A stretch of 32,212 nt of DNA, taken from contig DATFAS010000186.1 in the NCBI GenBank assembly GCA_035254305.1, positions 1-32,212 of the forward strand, read 5' to 3'. How positions within the stretch are numbered: the first letter of the stretch is position 1; each line of letters starts with the position of its first letter. The notes under the pieces are model-generated. The model saw only the letters and a list, made by a program, of their open reading frames with translations, did no database searches and had not been told where the DNA came from. The stretch comes from DATFAS01 sp035254305. GTDB lineage: Bacteria; Bacillota; Bacilli; Aneurinibacillales; RAOX-1. Positions 22,798 through 30,589 of the stretch are shown piece by piece. The position numbers and the translations under genes are program-made.

Positions 22798-24276
22798 GTG
22801 GAACGAGTAGATATTTTTAAAGACATTGCCGAACGGACAGGAGGAGACATTTACATAGGTGTTGTTGGGCCTGTTCGAACAGGAAAATCCACATTCATCA
22901 AGCGTTTTATGGAATTAGTGGTGCTTCCTAATATCCAATCAGAGACCGATCGAGCTCGCGCGAAGGATGAATTGCCACAGAGTGCGGCAGGCCGCACGAT
23001 TATGACCACAGAACCTAAATTCGTTCCCAATCAGGCTGTGGAAATTCATGTGGCAGAGGGATTAAACATTAATGTAAGATTAGTAGATTGCGTAGGTTAT
23101 GCTGTTACAGGGGCAAAAGGATATGAGGACGAAAATGGTCCAAGAATGATTAATACTCCTTGGTACGATGAGCCCATACCATTTGAGGAAGCAGCTGAAA
23201 TCGGAACAAGGAAGGTAGTTGCCGACCATTCTACCTTGGGAGTTGTTGTCACAACAGATGGTAGTATTGCTGAGATTCCTCGTGATGGATATGTGCAAGC
23301 AGAAGAAAGAGTAATCTCTGAGTTAAAGGAGCTAGGAAAGCCATTTATTATCGTGGTGAATTCTTTGTATCCAAACCGTAAAGAGACCTTAGATTTACGT
23401 GACCAATTGTGTGAGAAGTATGATGTACCTGTATTAACTATGAGTGCTGATGAGATGGGTGAGGAAGATATCCTAGCTACATTAAAAGAAGTACTCTTCG
23501 AATTCCCAGTCCATGAGGTCAATGTAAATCTTCCAAGCTGGGTGATGGTTCTAAAAGAAGATCATTGGCTCCGACAAAATTACGAGGAAAGTGTCCGTGA
23601 TACCGTTAAAGAGATTCGCCGTTTGCGTGATGTTGATCGTGTTGTTGGCCAATTTGATGGATATGATTTCATAGAAAGTGCTACTTTGTCTGATATGAAC
23701 CTTGGGCAAGGGATTGCTGAGATTGATTTATATGCTCCCGATCAATTGTATGATCAAATTCTAATGGAAATTGTTGGGGTCGAAATCCGTGGAAAGGATC
23801 ATTTATTAGAGTTGATGCAGGAGTTTGCCCATGCGAAGAAAGAATATGACCGTGTGGCCGTTGCTCTAAATATGGTTCGTCAAACTGGGTATGGAATAGC
23901 ACCACCTTCGATTGCAGAAATGTCATTAGATGAGCCAGAGATTATCCGTCAAGGTAGTCGATTTGGTGTTCGATTGAAAGCGACTGCTCCATCTATCCAT
24001 ATGATTCGTGTGGATGTAGAATCTGAGTTCTCCCCGATCATCGGTACGGAGAAACAAAGTGAGGAGCTTGTTCGGTACCTTATGCAGGATTTTGAAGAAG
24101 ATCCGCTTAGCATTTGGAACTCCGATATTTTTGGTAGGTCATTAAGCTCGATTGTGAATGAAGGAATTTCAGCTAAGCTTGGAATGATGCCTGAAAATGC
24201 AAGATATAAGTTGCAGGAAACCCTTCAACGAATTATTAATGAAGGTTCTGGCGGTCTGATCGCGATTATATTATAG
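22798..24276 (+). CDS. spoIVA: Spore coat morphogenetic ATPase SpoIVA
   Basis: SpoIVA hydrolyses ATP and polymerises on the outer forespore membrane to form the base layer of the spore coat. The 492-residue protein has the same length and start (VDIFKDIAERTGGDIY) as the B. subtilis protein, with Walker A GPVRTGKS (24-31, K30), the paired threonines T70-T71 (TIMTTEP), and Walker B D97 (LVDCVG). The C-terminus INEGSGGLIAIIL is the conserved forespore-targeting end. Start is GTG at 22798, nine bases after AGGAGG; ATGs at 22790 and 22794 are out of frame. In Bacillus it is made in the mother cell under SigE. Confidence 0.97.
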   Translation: MERVDIFKDIAERTGGDIYIGVVGPVRTGKSTFIKRFMELVVLPNIQSETDRARAKDELPQSAAGRTIMTTEPKFVPNQAVEIHVAEGLNINVRLVDCVGYAVTGAKGYEDENGPRMINTPWYDEPIPFEEAAEIGTRKVVADHSTLGVVVTTDGSIAEIPRDGYVQAEERVISELKELGKPFIIVVNSLYPNRKETLDLRDQLCEKYDVPVLTMSADEMGEEDILATLKEVLFEFPVHEVNVNLPSWVMVLKEDHWLRQNYEESVRDTVKEIRRLRDVDRVVGQFDGYDFIESATLSDMNLGQGIAEIDLYAPDQLYDQILMEIVGVEIRGKDHLLELMQEFAHAKKEYDRVAVALNMVRQTGYGIAPPSIAEMSLDEPEIIRQGSRFGVRLKATAPSIHMIRVDVESEFSPIIGTEKQSEELVRYLMQDFEEDPLSIWNSDIFGRSLSSIVNEGISAKLGMMPENARYKLQETLQRIINEGSGGLIAIIL

Positions 24277-24289
24277 GAATTTGTTTTAA

Positions 24290-24316
24290 GCCTCTACCGG
24301 ATGGTAGAGGCATTTT
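24290..24316 (+). terminator. Terminator after spoIVA
   Basis: GCCTCTACC (24290-24298) and GGTAGAGGC (24303-24311) form a perfect 9-bp stem with loop GGAT, then ATTTT. Confidence 0.85.
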
Positions 24317-24415
24317 CGTATGTTTATAGGAGTAGTTAGCAGATGTATTCGATAAAAATGATGGTAGGATCATGTATATTTTGAATAGTTTTGGTTAAGA
24401 AAGAGAATAGGAGTA

Positions 24416-24433
24416 TCACCTGAGAGGAGGTGA
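24416..24433 (+). promoter_or_regulatory. Hairpin over the hbs ribosome binding site
   Basis: TCACCT (24416-24421) and AGGTGA (24428-24433) form a perfect 6-bp stem with loop GAGAGG. The right arm is part of the GGAGGTGA ribosome site of hbs (ATG at 24438). Confidence 0.55.
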
Positions 24434-24437
24434 AATC

Positions 24438-24713
24438 ATGAACAAAACAGAATTAGTAGCATATGTTGCTGGGACAACGGATATCACTAAAAAGGATGCA
24501 AACAAAGCAGTAGATGCAGTATTTGAAGCGATTGAGAGTGCATTAAAGCAAGGTGACAAGGTCCAACTTATTGGTTTTGGTAATTTTGAAGTTCGTGAAA
24601 GAGCTGCTCGTAAAGGAAGAAATCCACAAACTGGTGAAGAAATTGAAATCCCAGCTAGTAAAATCCCGGCTTTCAAGCCTGGCAAAGGCCTAAAAGAGGC
24701 CGTTGCACAGTGA
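24438..24713 (+). CDS. hbs: DNA-binding protein HU
   Basis: The abundant histone-like protein that bends and compacts DNA as a homodimer. The 91-residue sequence is a complete HU: MNKTELVAYVA start, dimer core, GFGNFEVRERAARKGRNPQTG arm region (about 46-66) with the conserved intercalating proline in the RNPQTG turn, and ending PAFKPGKGLKEAV. GAGGAGGTGA gives a very strong ribosome site. It is monocistronic, with terminators on both sides, between spoIVA and folE as in B. subtilis. Confidence 0.97.
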   Translation: MNKTELVAYVAGTTDITKKDANKAVDAVFEAIESALKQGDKVQLIGFGNFEVRERAARKGRNPQTGEEIEIPASKIPAFKPGKGLKEAVAQ

Positions 24714-24731
24714 ATAGGATAATAAACGATA

Positions 24732-24761
24732 GAATCTGCACCAACTGGTGTAGATTTTTTT
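24732..24761 (+). terminator. Terminator after hbs
   Basis: AATCTGCACC (24732-24741) pairs with GGTGTAGATT (24746-24755), one G-U pair, then six T. Confidence 0.9.
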
Positions 24762-24794
24762 TGGCGTATAGGAATTTATAAATGATTTGAATTC

Positions 24795-24863
24795 CGTCTC
24801 CGCATAAGGGCAACTAGGCTGCCACCTACGCCTAAAAAGGCTTGGCGCCAGCCAAGTTTTCTT
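24795..24863. repeat. GC-rich structured element between hbs and folE
   Basis: The hbs-folE gap (24714-25015, 302 bases) holds the hbs terminator, this element and the folE promoter. The stretch 24797-24856 is about 60 percent G+C, well above the surrounding A/T-rich sequence. AACTAGGCTG (24812-24821) can pair with CAGCCAAGTT (about 24849-24858) with one A-A mismatch, and an inner GCCT/AGGC stem closes on AAAA. An alternative hairpin, AAGGCTTGGC (24837-24846) and GCCAAGTTTT (24851-24860), looks like a second terminator. It lies upstream of the folE promoter, so it is not a folE leader element. It resembles an intergenic palindromic repeat. Confidence 0.5.
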
Positions 24864-24954
24864 TATTCGCTAGCTAATTTATAGTTTAATAGTAGAATTA
24901 ACGTTTATAAAATCGTTTATATTCCTAATTAATATCAATCTAGCCTATTTGATT

Positions 24955-24983
24955 TTGCATTTTTAGATAGTGGGTGTTATGAT
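24955..24983 (+). promoter_or_regulatory. SigA promoter for folE
   Basis: TTGCAT (24955-24960) and TATGAT (24978-24983) are 17 nt apart, with a TG one base before the -10. Transcription would begin near 24990, giving a short leader of about 26 nt. Confidence 0.65.
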
Positions 24984-25015
24984 GTTCATGAAATACCAGG
25001 AGGAGATAAATAGAG

Positions 25016-25579
25016 ATGATCGTGGACCATGAGAAAATAAAGCAAGCTGTTCGTATGATCTTAGAAGCTGTTGGGGAGGATCCGGACCGCGAAGGTTTAC
25101 TTGATACACCTGCTAGAGTGGCACGGATGTATGAGGAAATCTTCGAAGGACTTCATACCGACCCACGTGAATATTTCTCGGTGATTTTTAGTGAAGACCA
25201 TGAAGAACTCGTACTTGTTAAAGATATTCCATTCTATTCAACCTGTGAGCATCATCTTGTTCCATTTTTTGGACGAGCTCATGTAGCCTACATTCCACAG
25301 GGGGGGCGCGTTACAGGTTTAAGTAAGCTGGCAAGAGCGGTTGATACAGTTGCTAAGAGACCCCAACTTCAGGAACGAATTACTTCGATTGTTGCCGATA
25401 CCATCATGTCTGAACTTGACCCTTTAGGTGTTGTGGTGGTCGTAGAGGCGGAGCATATGTGTATGACCATGAGAGGGGTTAAGAAGCCCGGATCTAAGAC
25501 AATAACATCTGCTGTTCGGGGTTGTTTTGTTGATGATGTAGCTGCTCGGGCGGAGGTTTTTAGTTTAATCAAGGATTAA
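25016..25579 (+). CDS. folE: GTP cyclohydrolase I
   Basis: Converts GTP to 7,8-dihydroneopterin triphosphate, the first step of folate synthesis. The 187-residue protein has the zinc ligands C77 and H80 (STCEHH) and C149 (HMCMTMRG), with GRVTGLSKLARAVD and the KPGSKTITSAVRG block near the end. GGAGGAGA precedes the ATG. In B. subtilis folE (mtrA) and mtrB form one operon; here a terminator and a separate promoter lie between them. Confidence 0.97.
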   Translation: MIVDHEKIKQAVRMILEAVGEDPDREGLLDTPARVARMYEEIFEGLHTDPREYFSVIFSEDHEELVLVKDIPFYSTCEHHLVPFFGRAHVAYIPQGGRVTGLSKLARAVDTVAKRPQLQERITSIVADTIMSELDPLGVVVVVEAEHMCMTMRGVKKPGSKTITSAVRGCFVDDVAARAEVFSLIKD

Positions 25580-25587
25580 TTTAAAAG

Positions 25588-25619
25588 AATCATAAGGTAT
25601 AATGCCTTATGATTTTTAT
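25588..25619 (+). terminator. Terminator after folE
   Basis: AATCATAAGG (25588-25597) and CCTTATGATT (25605-25614) form a perfect 10-bp stem followed by TTTATT. Confidence 0.85.
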
Positions 25620-25656
25620 TTAAATAACACGATTTGGTTTTCGTTCTACGATGAAA

Positions 25657-25670
25657 TGATATACTATAAT
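25657..25670 (+). promoter_or_regulatory. Extended -10 promoter candidate for mtrB
   Basis: TGA then TATACT (25660-25665), overlapped by TATAAT (25665-25670), 37 bases before the start codon. The -35 region is weak. Confidence 0.5.
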
Positions 25671-25706
25671 TGAAGATTGAAGTTTTTTTAGGAGGATTCT
25701 AAGTTT

Positions 25707-25937
25707 ATGGAGAAGAACACCAATAGCAATGACTTTTTCGTTATTAAGGCTAAAGAGAACGGGGTTAATGTAATTGGGTTAACCCGGGGGGAGAATACAC
25801 GTTTTCATCATTCGGAGAAGCTAGATAAAGGTGAAGTGATGATTGCCCAATTTACGGAACATACATCTGCTGTTAAGATTAGAGGAAAAGCTATTGTCCA
25901 AACTCGTCATGGTGTCATCGATACCAGTGAAGAATAG
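25707..25937 (+). CDS. mtrB: Tryptophan RNA-binding attenuation protein TRAP
   Basis: Eleven subunits form a ring that, when loaded with tryptophan, binds G/UAG repeats in trp leader RNA and favours termination. The 76-residue protein is nearly the same as B. subtilis TRAP over its core: DFFVIKAKENGVNVIGLTRG, then HHSEKLDKGE and FTEHTSAVKIRG. The RNA-contacting residues K37, K56 and R58 of B. subtilis are K38, K57 and R59 here. AGGAGG precedes the ATG. A terminator follows. No G/UAG-repeat target is present in this window; trp genes probably lie downstream beyond cheR, as in B. subtilis. Confidence 0.97.
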   Translation: MEKNTNSNDFFVIKAKENGVNVIGLTRGENTRFHHSEKLDKGEVMIAQFTEHTSAVKIRGKAIVQTRHGVIDTSEE

Positions 25938-25970
25938 GAGCAGGCGTTTATTTAAGCGTCTGCTCTTATC
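25938..25970 (+). terminator. Terminator after mtrB
   Basis: GAGCAGGCGTTT (25938-25949) pairs with AAGCGTCTGCTC (25954-25965), with two G-U pairs, then a broken T-run. Confidence 0.75.
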
Positions 25971-26004
25971 ATATTTCATTTTAGGATCTATACATACTAT
26001 TCCC

Positions 26005-26039
26005 TACCACCTCGTACAATGAAAGAAGGAGAGGTGGTA
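26005..26039 (+). promoter_or_regulatory. Hairpin hiding the ribosome site of the next gene
   Basis: TACCACCTC (26005-26013) and GAGGTGGTA (26031-26039) form a perfect 9-bp stem around a 17-nt loop. The right arm and the loop edge hold the ribosome site (AAGGAG, GAGGTGG) of the ATG at 26042. A CATACTAT at 25993-26000, like a sporulation -10, lies just upstream, with no clear -35. Confidence 0.55.
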
Positions 26040-26041
26040 GT

Positions 26042-26566
26042 ATGCTGCTTACACGAAACATGATTTTTGCTATTTTTATTGCTTCTTTGCTTGCTTTATC
26101 TATTTCCTACATCCCCACGATCAGTATGAATAAAGAAATAAAAACAGCACCTGTCTTCAAGCAGGCTCAGCCTGTTATATTAGATAAGAAGAACCTGGTG
26201 GATATTATTTCGATGCTTCAGACACATGTGTCACCAACACATGTTAATTGGCAAAATAACAATCTGTTCTTGGATTATAAAGTAGATGCTGCAAAGCCAA
26301 TCTATGTAGACGATATTTATGAGGATCTCTATGATTCCTTGCAAGCTGCCTATTTTCTTACAAGTAATGTGCAAGGATTATATGTCCGAGTGATTTATAA
26401 TGAAAAAGGGAAGAATGAAGTCCTTATTGCACTTTCTGCAGAACGAACGAAGGATTTGTTGATGGGAATGGAGCAAATTTCGTCTATTGAAGAGAAGAAA
26501 GGATTCCTAAATGAATTTACGACGTTATCTTATGGAGTCCTTTGGAAGGAAAAAATCCAAAAATAG
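26042..26566 (+). CDS. Hypothetical membrane-anchored protein
   Basis: I do not recognise this 174-residue protein. It has one N-terminal hydrophobic helix (about 7-25, MIFAIFIASLLALSISYI) without a lipobox, so it is probably an anchored or secreted protein with its bulk outside the membrane. The rest is a mixed alpha-beta domain with NLVDIISMLQTHVSP and LYVRVIYNEKGKNEVLIAL strands and a helical end. The very strong ribosome site is in a 9-bp hairpin. It stands between mtrB and hepS, with no terminator before hepS, and may be co-transcribed with the menaquinone genes. Confidence 0.75.
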   Translation: MLLTRNMIFAIFIASLLALSISYIPTISMNKEIKTAPVFKQAQPVILDKKNLVDIISMLQTHVSPTHVNWQNNNLFLDYKVDAAKPIYVDDIYEDLYDSLQAAYFLTSNVQGLYVRVIYNEKGKNEVLIALSAERTKDLLMGMEQISSIEEKKGFLNEFTTLSYGVLWKEKIQK

Positions 26567-26662
26567 CTTAAAAATTGGATCTAACAAAGATATAATAATG
26601 ATGGTGTAAAAGCAAGAGTGGTGTGATATACTTTAGGCATTGTCAGCTTGGGGGATGCGGTA

Positions 26663-27472
26663 ATGGGTCTTTTAAAAAATCATTTTTATCATGAGTTTAC
26701 AGATATCATACAAGAAGTGAACATGCATGCCAGAAACGAGTTTGTACAGCAGTATGTAGATATTCCTCCTGTACCACTCATTCGAATGCAGGTTCTTTTT
26801 TTGTTCCTTTATGATTCAGGCGTACACGTACCAGAAATTAAGAAGTTTTTGGTTCCTACGCTACTAGTCCAAATTGGACTTGACTGCCATCAAGAAGTAA
26901 CTCTTATGCGTTGTGAAAGTGAACGGGAGATGCGCACACGCCAATTGACGATATTGGCTGGGGACTACTTGAGTGGGAAATACTACCAATTATTAGCACG
27001 GATTGAAGAGGTAAAATTAATACGCGCCTTGGCTGGTAGTATTTATAAAATTAATGAATGGAAAACAGTGCTTTACTATGATAATGATCTAAGTACTGAA
27101 GAGAAGCTACAAGTGCAAAATAAAATTGATTCCGCTTTGTTTACGAGCTTTATTCCGGACTATAGCTTTAATCCGGACCCAGCGGTAGCAGATTCTTGGA
27201 CACTTCTAATGGAACAATTTATTAAAGTAGAGAGATTGTTGGACGAGCTGCTCTCCTATAAATTAGGAAATATAACGAAAGAGTATTTGCAGGATTTGAT
27301 TTCGGAGTGTTCACACGAAGAGGCACTGAACCGATTACAAATTCAGATTGAACAAATACTGAAAGATATAAATGATTCATCCAATAATATTTTAAAGAAT
27401 GAAGTCAAGGAAGCCATCTCAGCATTGATTCAAGAATGTCGTGGAAAAATTTCCTACCAAATACAAGCTTAG
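26663..27472 (+). CDS. hepS: Heptaprenyl diphosphate synthase component 1
   Basis: The small, non-catalytic subunit that joins HepT to make the C35 side chain of menaquinone-7. The 269-residue protein is helical, with the family segment RTRQLTILAGDYLSGKYYQLLA (about 92-113), and no DDxxD motif. The open frame begins at a TTG (26648), but GGGGGA (26650-26655) fits the ATG at 26663. hepT lies 1.5 kb downstream; the space between, occupied by menG in B. subtilis, here holds ubiX and mqnA. Confidence 0.85.
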   Translation: MGLLKNHFYHEFTDIIQEVNMHARNEFVQQYVDIPPVPLIRMQVLFLFLYDSGVHVPEIKKFLVPTLLVQIGLDCHQEVTLMRCESEREMRTRQLTILAGDYLSGKYYQLLARIEEVKLIRALAGSIYKINEWKTVLYYDNDLSTEEKLQVQNKIDSALFTSFIPDYSFNPDPAVADSWTLLMEQFIKVERLLDELLSYKLGNITKEYLQDLISECSHEEALNRLQIQIEQILKDINDSSNNILKNEVKEAISALIQECRGKISYQIQA

Positions 27473-27560
27473 GGATCAGAACTTTTACTGTTTTCCCTTC
27501 ATTATTTACTGTTTGTGTATTTTTGATTAATGACTATACATTGCATGAACTGGTGATAAA

Positions 27561-28157
27561 ATGAAAAAAATTTTCACTGTAGGAATTACAGGTGCAAGTG
27601 GTGCTATCTATGGTGTAAGACTTACACAAGAATTACTAAAGCAAGGCCATAAGGTCCATTTGATTATTACAGAAGCGGGTTGGCAAGTGTTTAAAGAAGA
27701 ATTAGATTGGGATACAATGGATAGAGATAGGATTCTTACAAATCAATTTGGGCAGGGTGATCTTCACTATCACAATCTTCGTGATTTTACCGCACCAATT
27801 GCTAGTGGATCCTACCTTTGTCATGCTATGGTTGTTATTCCGTGTTCTATGGGAACCGTTAGCGGAATTGCTCACGGGGCTTCCGGTAATTTGCTCGAAA
27901 GGTCAGCAGATGTCATGCTGAAGGAAGGCAAAAAATTGGTTGTCGTACCAAGAGAAACCCCTCTTCACTCTATTCATTTAGAAAACTTATTGAAGCTCTC
28001 CCAGGCAGGGGCCAGAATTATTCCTGCAATGCCTGGATTTTATCATAAGCCTGTTAATCTTACGGACTTGATTGATTTTGTGGTAGGGAAAACACTCGAT
28101 GCTCTAGATGTGCCACATTCATTATTTGCACGTTGGGGTGAAGGGAGGGAAGGATAG
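27561..28157 (+). CDS. ubiX: Flavin prenyltransferase UbiX
   Basis: Makes prenylated FMN from FMN and dimethylallyl (mono)phosphate, the cofactor of UbiD-type decarboxylases. The 198-residue protein has the FMN-binding start VGITGASGAIYGVRL, the VIPCSMGTVSGIAHGASGNLLERSADV block and VVPRETPLHSIHLENLL, all typical. The ribosome site (GGTGAT) is weak. The next gene, mqnA, begins at the very next base after its stop. Menaquinone synthesis by the futalosine route is thought to end with a UbiD-like decarboxylation, so the cofactor made here would serve that step. Confidence 0.93.
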   Translation: MKKIFTVGITGASGAIYGVRLTQELLKQGHKVHLIITEAGWQVFKEELDWDTMDRDRILTNQFGQGDLHYHNLRDFTAPIASGSYLCHAMVVIPCSMGTVSGIAHGASGNLLERSADVMLKEGKKLVVVPRETPLHSIHLENLLKLSQAGARIIPAMPGFYHKPVNLTDLIDFVVGKTLDALDVPHSLFARWGEGREG

Positions 28158-29006
28158 ATGCATAAGCTAAAGATTGGCAAAATAGCTTATACGAATATTC
28201 TACCGGTGTTCTATTTTTTTCGAGAACAGGAGATGGCAAGTAAGGTTGAATTTATCCATAAGGTACCTGCTGAGCTTAATCGGGACCTTTCAAATGGAAA
28301 TATTGATCTTGGACCTGTTTCATCCTTTGAATATGCGAGGCATGCAGACCAATATGTGGTGTTATCTGATTTGTCTGTAAGTGCATTAGGTGCAGTAGGT
28401 TCTATTTTTTTGTTTTCGAAACTACCACTTGAACAGCTAAAGGAACCTAGAATTGCCTTAACGAGCTCGTCGGCTACTTCTGTTAACCTACTTAAAATTT
28501 TACTTAATAAGTTCTATGATTTATCGCCAACGTATTCTACTATGAGTCCTCAACTCGATGAGATGATGATGAATTCAGACGCAGCTTTATTAATTGGTGA
28601 TGATGCACTAGCTGCTAAACTAAAAAATACAGGATATTATATTTACGATTTAGGGGAATTATGGTATAAACAAACAGGGATGTGGATGACATTTGCCCTT
28701 TGGACTGTTCGTCGTGAGGTAGCTAACCAGTATCCACACTTACTTGCAGAGATTCATAACGAATTCATCCGGGCAAAGTCTCAAGGCCTTGTCAACCTTA
28801 AAGAAATTATTTATCGTGTTCAGAAGGATTTTGGTGGAGATTTCTCATTTTGGGAACAATATTTTTCTGGGCTGTGTCATGATTTTGGCCCTGAACAAAA
28901 AAGGGGCCTTGAATACTATTACCGCTGTGCTGCTGAACTTGGATTGATCGAAAGACCTGTAGAAGTTATCTTATGGGGGGCAGGTATTAGCGCGAAACTA
29001 ATCTAA
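28158..29006 (+). CDS. mqnA: Chorismate dehydratase MqnA (futalosine pathway)
   Basis: Dehydrates chorismate to 3-enolpyruvylbenzoate, the first committed step of the futalosine route to menaquinone. The 282-residue protein has the family features GKIAYTNILPVFYF at the start, the GNIDLGPVSSFEYA block (about 46-60), ALTSSSATSVNLLKIL and ALLIGDDAL. It has the two-lobe fold of periplasmic binding proteins but no signal peptide. It starts directly after ubiX, with GGAGGGAAGG inside the end of that gene. MqnD is a related family, but the start and length fit MqnA better. Presence of this gene predicts mqnB, mqnC, mqnD and mqnE elsewhere. Confidence 0.92.
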   Translation: MHKLKIGKIAYTNILPVFYFFREQEMASKVEFIHKVPAELNRDLSNGNIDLGPVSSFEYARHADQYVVLSDLSVSALGAVGSIFLFSKLPLEQLKEPRIALTSSSATSVNLLKILLNKFYDLSPTYSTMSPQLDEMMMNSDAALLIGDDALAAKLKNTGYYIYDLGELWYKQTGMWMTFALWTVRREVANQYPHLLAEIHNEFIRAKSQGLVNLKEIIYRVQKDFGGDFSFWEQYFSGLCHDFGPEQKRGLEYYYRCAAELGLIERPVEVILWGAGISAKLI

Positions 29007-29016
29007 GGTGGACCCT

Positions 29017-29985
29017 ATGAAATTAGCTGAAATCATTATTCAATTGAAATCAGATATTAACTATATCGAAAAAGAATTAAGTCGTTCCATTACAACGAAT
29101 CATAATTTACTCCAAGAAACATCAAGCCATTTGCTTAAGGCTGGAGGGAAACGAATTCGCCCCGCCTTTGTCCTACTAGCAGCGAAGGCTGGGGATTATG
29201 ATGTAAAGCTACTTAAACACGTCGCAGTAGCACTTGAATTAATTCACATGGCAACTCTTGTCCATGATGATGTGATTGATGATGCTGAAAAGAGAAGAGG
29301 ACAGCTAACGGTTAAATCTAAGTGGGACAACCGTATGGCTATGTATACAGGGGATTATATCTTTGCTGAGGCCCTTATGGTTGTTACCGAATTAGAGAAT
29401 CCTCGCGTTCATCAAATCATTTCCAATGCGATTGTTCAAGTGTGTATAGGAGAAATAGAACAGATAAAGGATTTTTATAATTGGAACCAAGGCTTACGAA
29501 ATTATTTGCGAAGAATCAAGCGTAAAACTGCCTTATTAATTGCCATAAGCTGTCAGCTAGGAGCGGTTGTTGCCAATGCGAGTGAACAATCGATACGTGC
29601 ATTGTATAATTATGGATATCATGTTGGGATGGCTTTTCAAATTACAGATGATATTCTTGATTTTGTTGGAGAGGAAAAGAAATTGGGAAAACCAGCAGGT
29701 AACGATTTACGTCAAGGTAATATTACCTTACCTGCTTTGTATTGCTTTCATCATGAAAAGTATCGGGATGAATTTGCAACGTTGCTCTCACAAGCCTCTG
29801 TAAATAGCGAACGCATGAATGATTTAATTCGATGGATTCGTCAAAGCGATGGAATTGAATTCTCACAAAAACTTGCTGAGCGTTATATAGCAAAGGCTCT
29901 AGGTTGGTTAGAGTTTATACCTGATGGTAGCTATAAACGTACTTTACGAGAAATTGCTCATTTTATCGGAAAAAGGCAATTCTAG
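29017..29985 (+). CDS. hepT: Heptaprenyl diphosphate synthase component 2
   Basis: Catalytic trans-prenyltransferase subunit that, with HepS, extends farnesyl diphosphate to heptaprenyl diphosphate. The 322-residue protein has GGKRIRP (43-49), the first aspartate-rich motif DDVID (84-88) and the second DDILD (211-215), both intact. The open frame starts at a GTG (29008), but that codon overlaps the AAGGTGGA ribosome site; the ATG at 29017 is better. It lies 10 bases after mqnA. Its substrate ultimately depends on the isomerase encoded at 14247-15296. Confidence 0.93.
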   Translation: MKLAEIIIQLKSDINYIEKELSRSITTNHNLLQETSSHLLKAGGKRIRPAFVLLAAKAGDYDVKLLKHVAVALELIHMATLVHDDVIDDAEKRRGQLTVKSKWDNRMAMYTGDYIFAEALMVVTELENPRVHQIISNAIVQVCIGEIEQIKDFYNWNQGLRNYLRRIKRKTALLIAISCQLGAVVANASEQSIRALYNYGYHVGMAFQITDDILDFVGEEKKLGKPAGNDLRQGNITLPALYCFHHEKYRDEFATLLSQASVNSERMNDLIRWIRQSDGIEFSQKLAERYIAKALGWLEFIPDGSYKRTLREIAHFIGKRQF

Positions 29986-30006
29986 ATGATTTTTTCTATT
30001 TATGGT

Positions 30007-30036
30007 TTGCAATTCCATATAAATATTTGATAAAAT
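30007..30036 (+). promoter_or_regulatory. SigA promoter for ndk
   Basis: TTGCAA (30007-30012) and TAAAAT (30031-30036) are 18 nt apart, with TGA directly before the -10. The expected transcript starts near 30043, leaving a leader of about 77 nt. Confidence 0.6.
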
Positions 30037-30119
30037 CACATTCGTGAGATTATGACGACCTTTTGGATCTTTAAGTATTCTAAATGGTCTATTACATAAC
30101 AAGAAAAGAGGTACATATC

Positions 30120-30569
30120 ATGGCACTTGAAAAAACTTTTATTATGGTTAAACCTGATGGGGTTCAACGTAATTTAATCGGGGAAATTGTAACACGCTTT
30201 GAAAAAAAAGGGTTTAAATTCGCTGGAGCAAAATTAATGAGTGTAAGTACTCAGCTAGCTGAACAGCACTATGCAGAACATAAGGAAAGACCATTCTTTG
30301 GTGAATTAGTTGGTTTCATTACTTCTAGCCCTGTATTTGCAATGGTTTGGGAAGGGGATAATGTAATTGCCACTGCCCGTAATATGATGGGTAAAACAAA
30401 TCCAGCGGATGCAGCTCCTGGAACAATTCGTGGAGATTATGGAATTAGTGTAGGAATGAACATTATTCATGGTTCTGATTCTGCTGAAAGTGCTGCACGT
30501 GAAATTAACCTTTGGTTTGGCGAAGCGGAAGTAGCTAACTATGAGAAGACAATTAGCAAGTGGATTTAA
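30120..30569 (+). CDS. ndk: Nucleoside diphosphate kinase
   Basis: Moves the gamma phosphate of ATP to nucleoside diphosphates through a phospho-histidine. The 149-residue protein is complete: EKTFIMVKPDGVQRNLIGEI start, ARNMMGKTNPADAAPGTIRGDYG (about 86-108) and the active-site H117 in NIIHGSDS. The open frame continues 12 codons upstream to 30084, but AAGAGGT fits the ATG at 30120, which also gives the normal N-terminus. Monocistronic with its own promoter and terminator. Confidence 0.97.
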   Translation: MALEKTFIMVKPDGVQRNLIGEIVTRFEKKGFKFAGAKLMSVSTQLAEQHYAEHKERPFFGELVGFITSSPVFAMVWEGDNVIATARNMMGKTNPADAAPGTIRGDYGISVGMNIIHGSDSAESAAREINLWFGEAEVANYEKTISKWI

Positions 30570-30589
30570 TTAATATTTGATAGCAATTT

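Noticed and set aside
23097..23522. 141-codon minus-strand frame inside spoIVA
   Set aside because: Shadow of a highly conserved gene, Ser/Thr-rich, no ribosome site.
24795..24863. Folate (THF) or other riboswitch upstream of folE
   Set aside because: The sequence does not match the THF or other riboswitch consensus that I know, and the folE promoter at 24955-24983 lies downstream of it.
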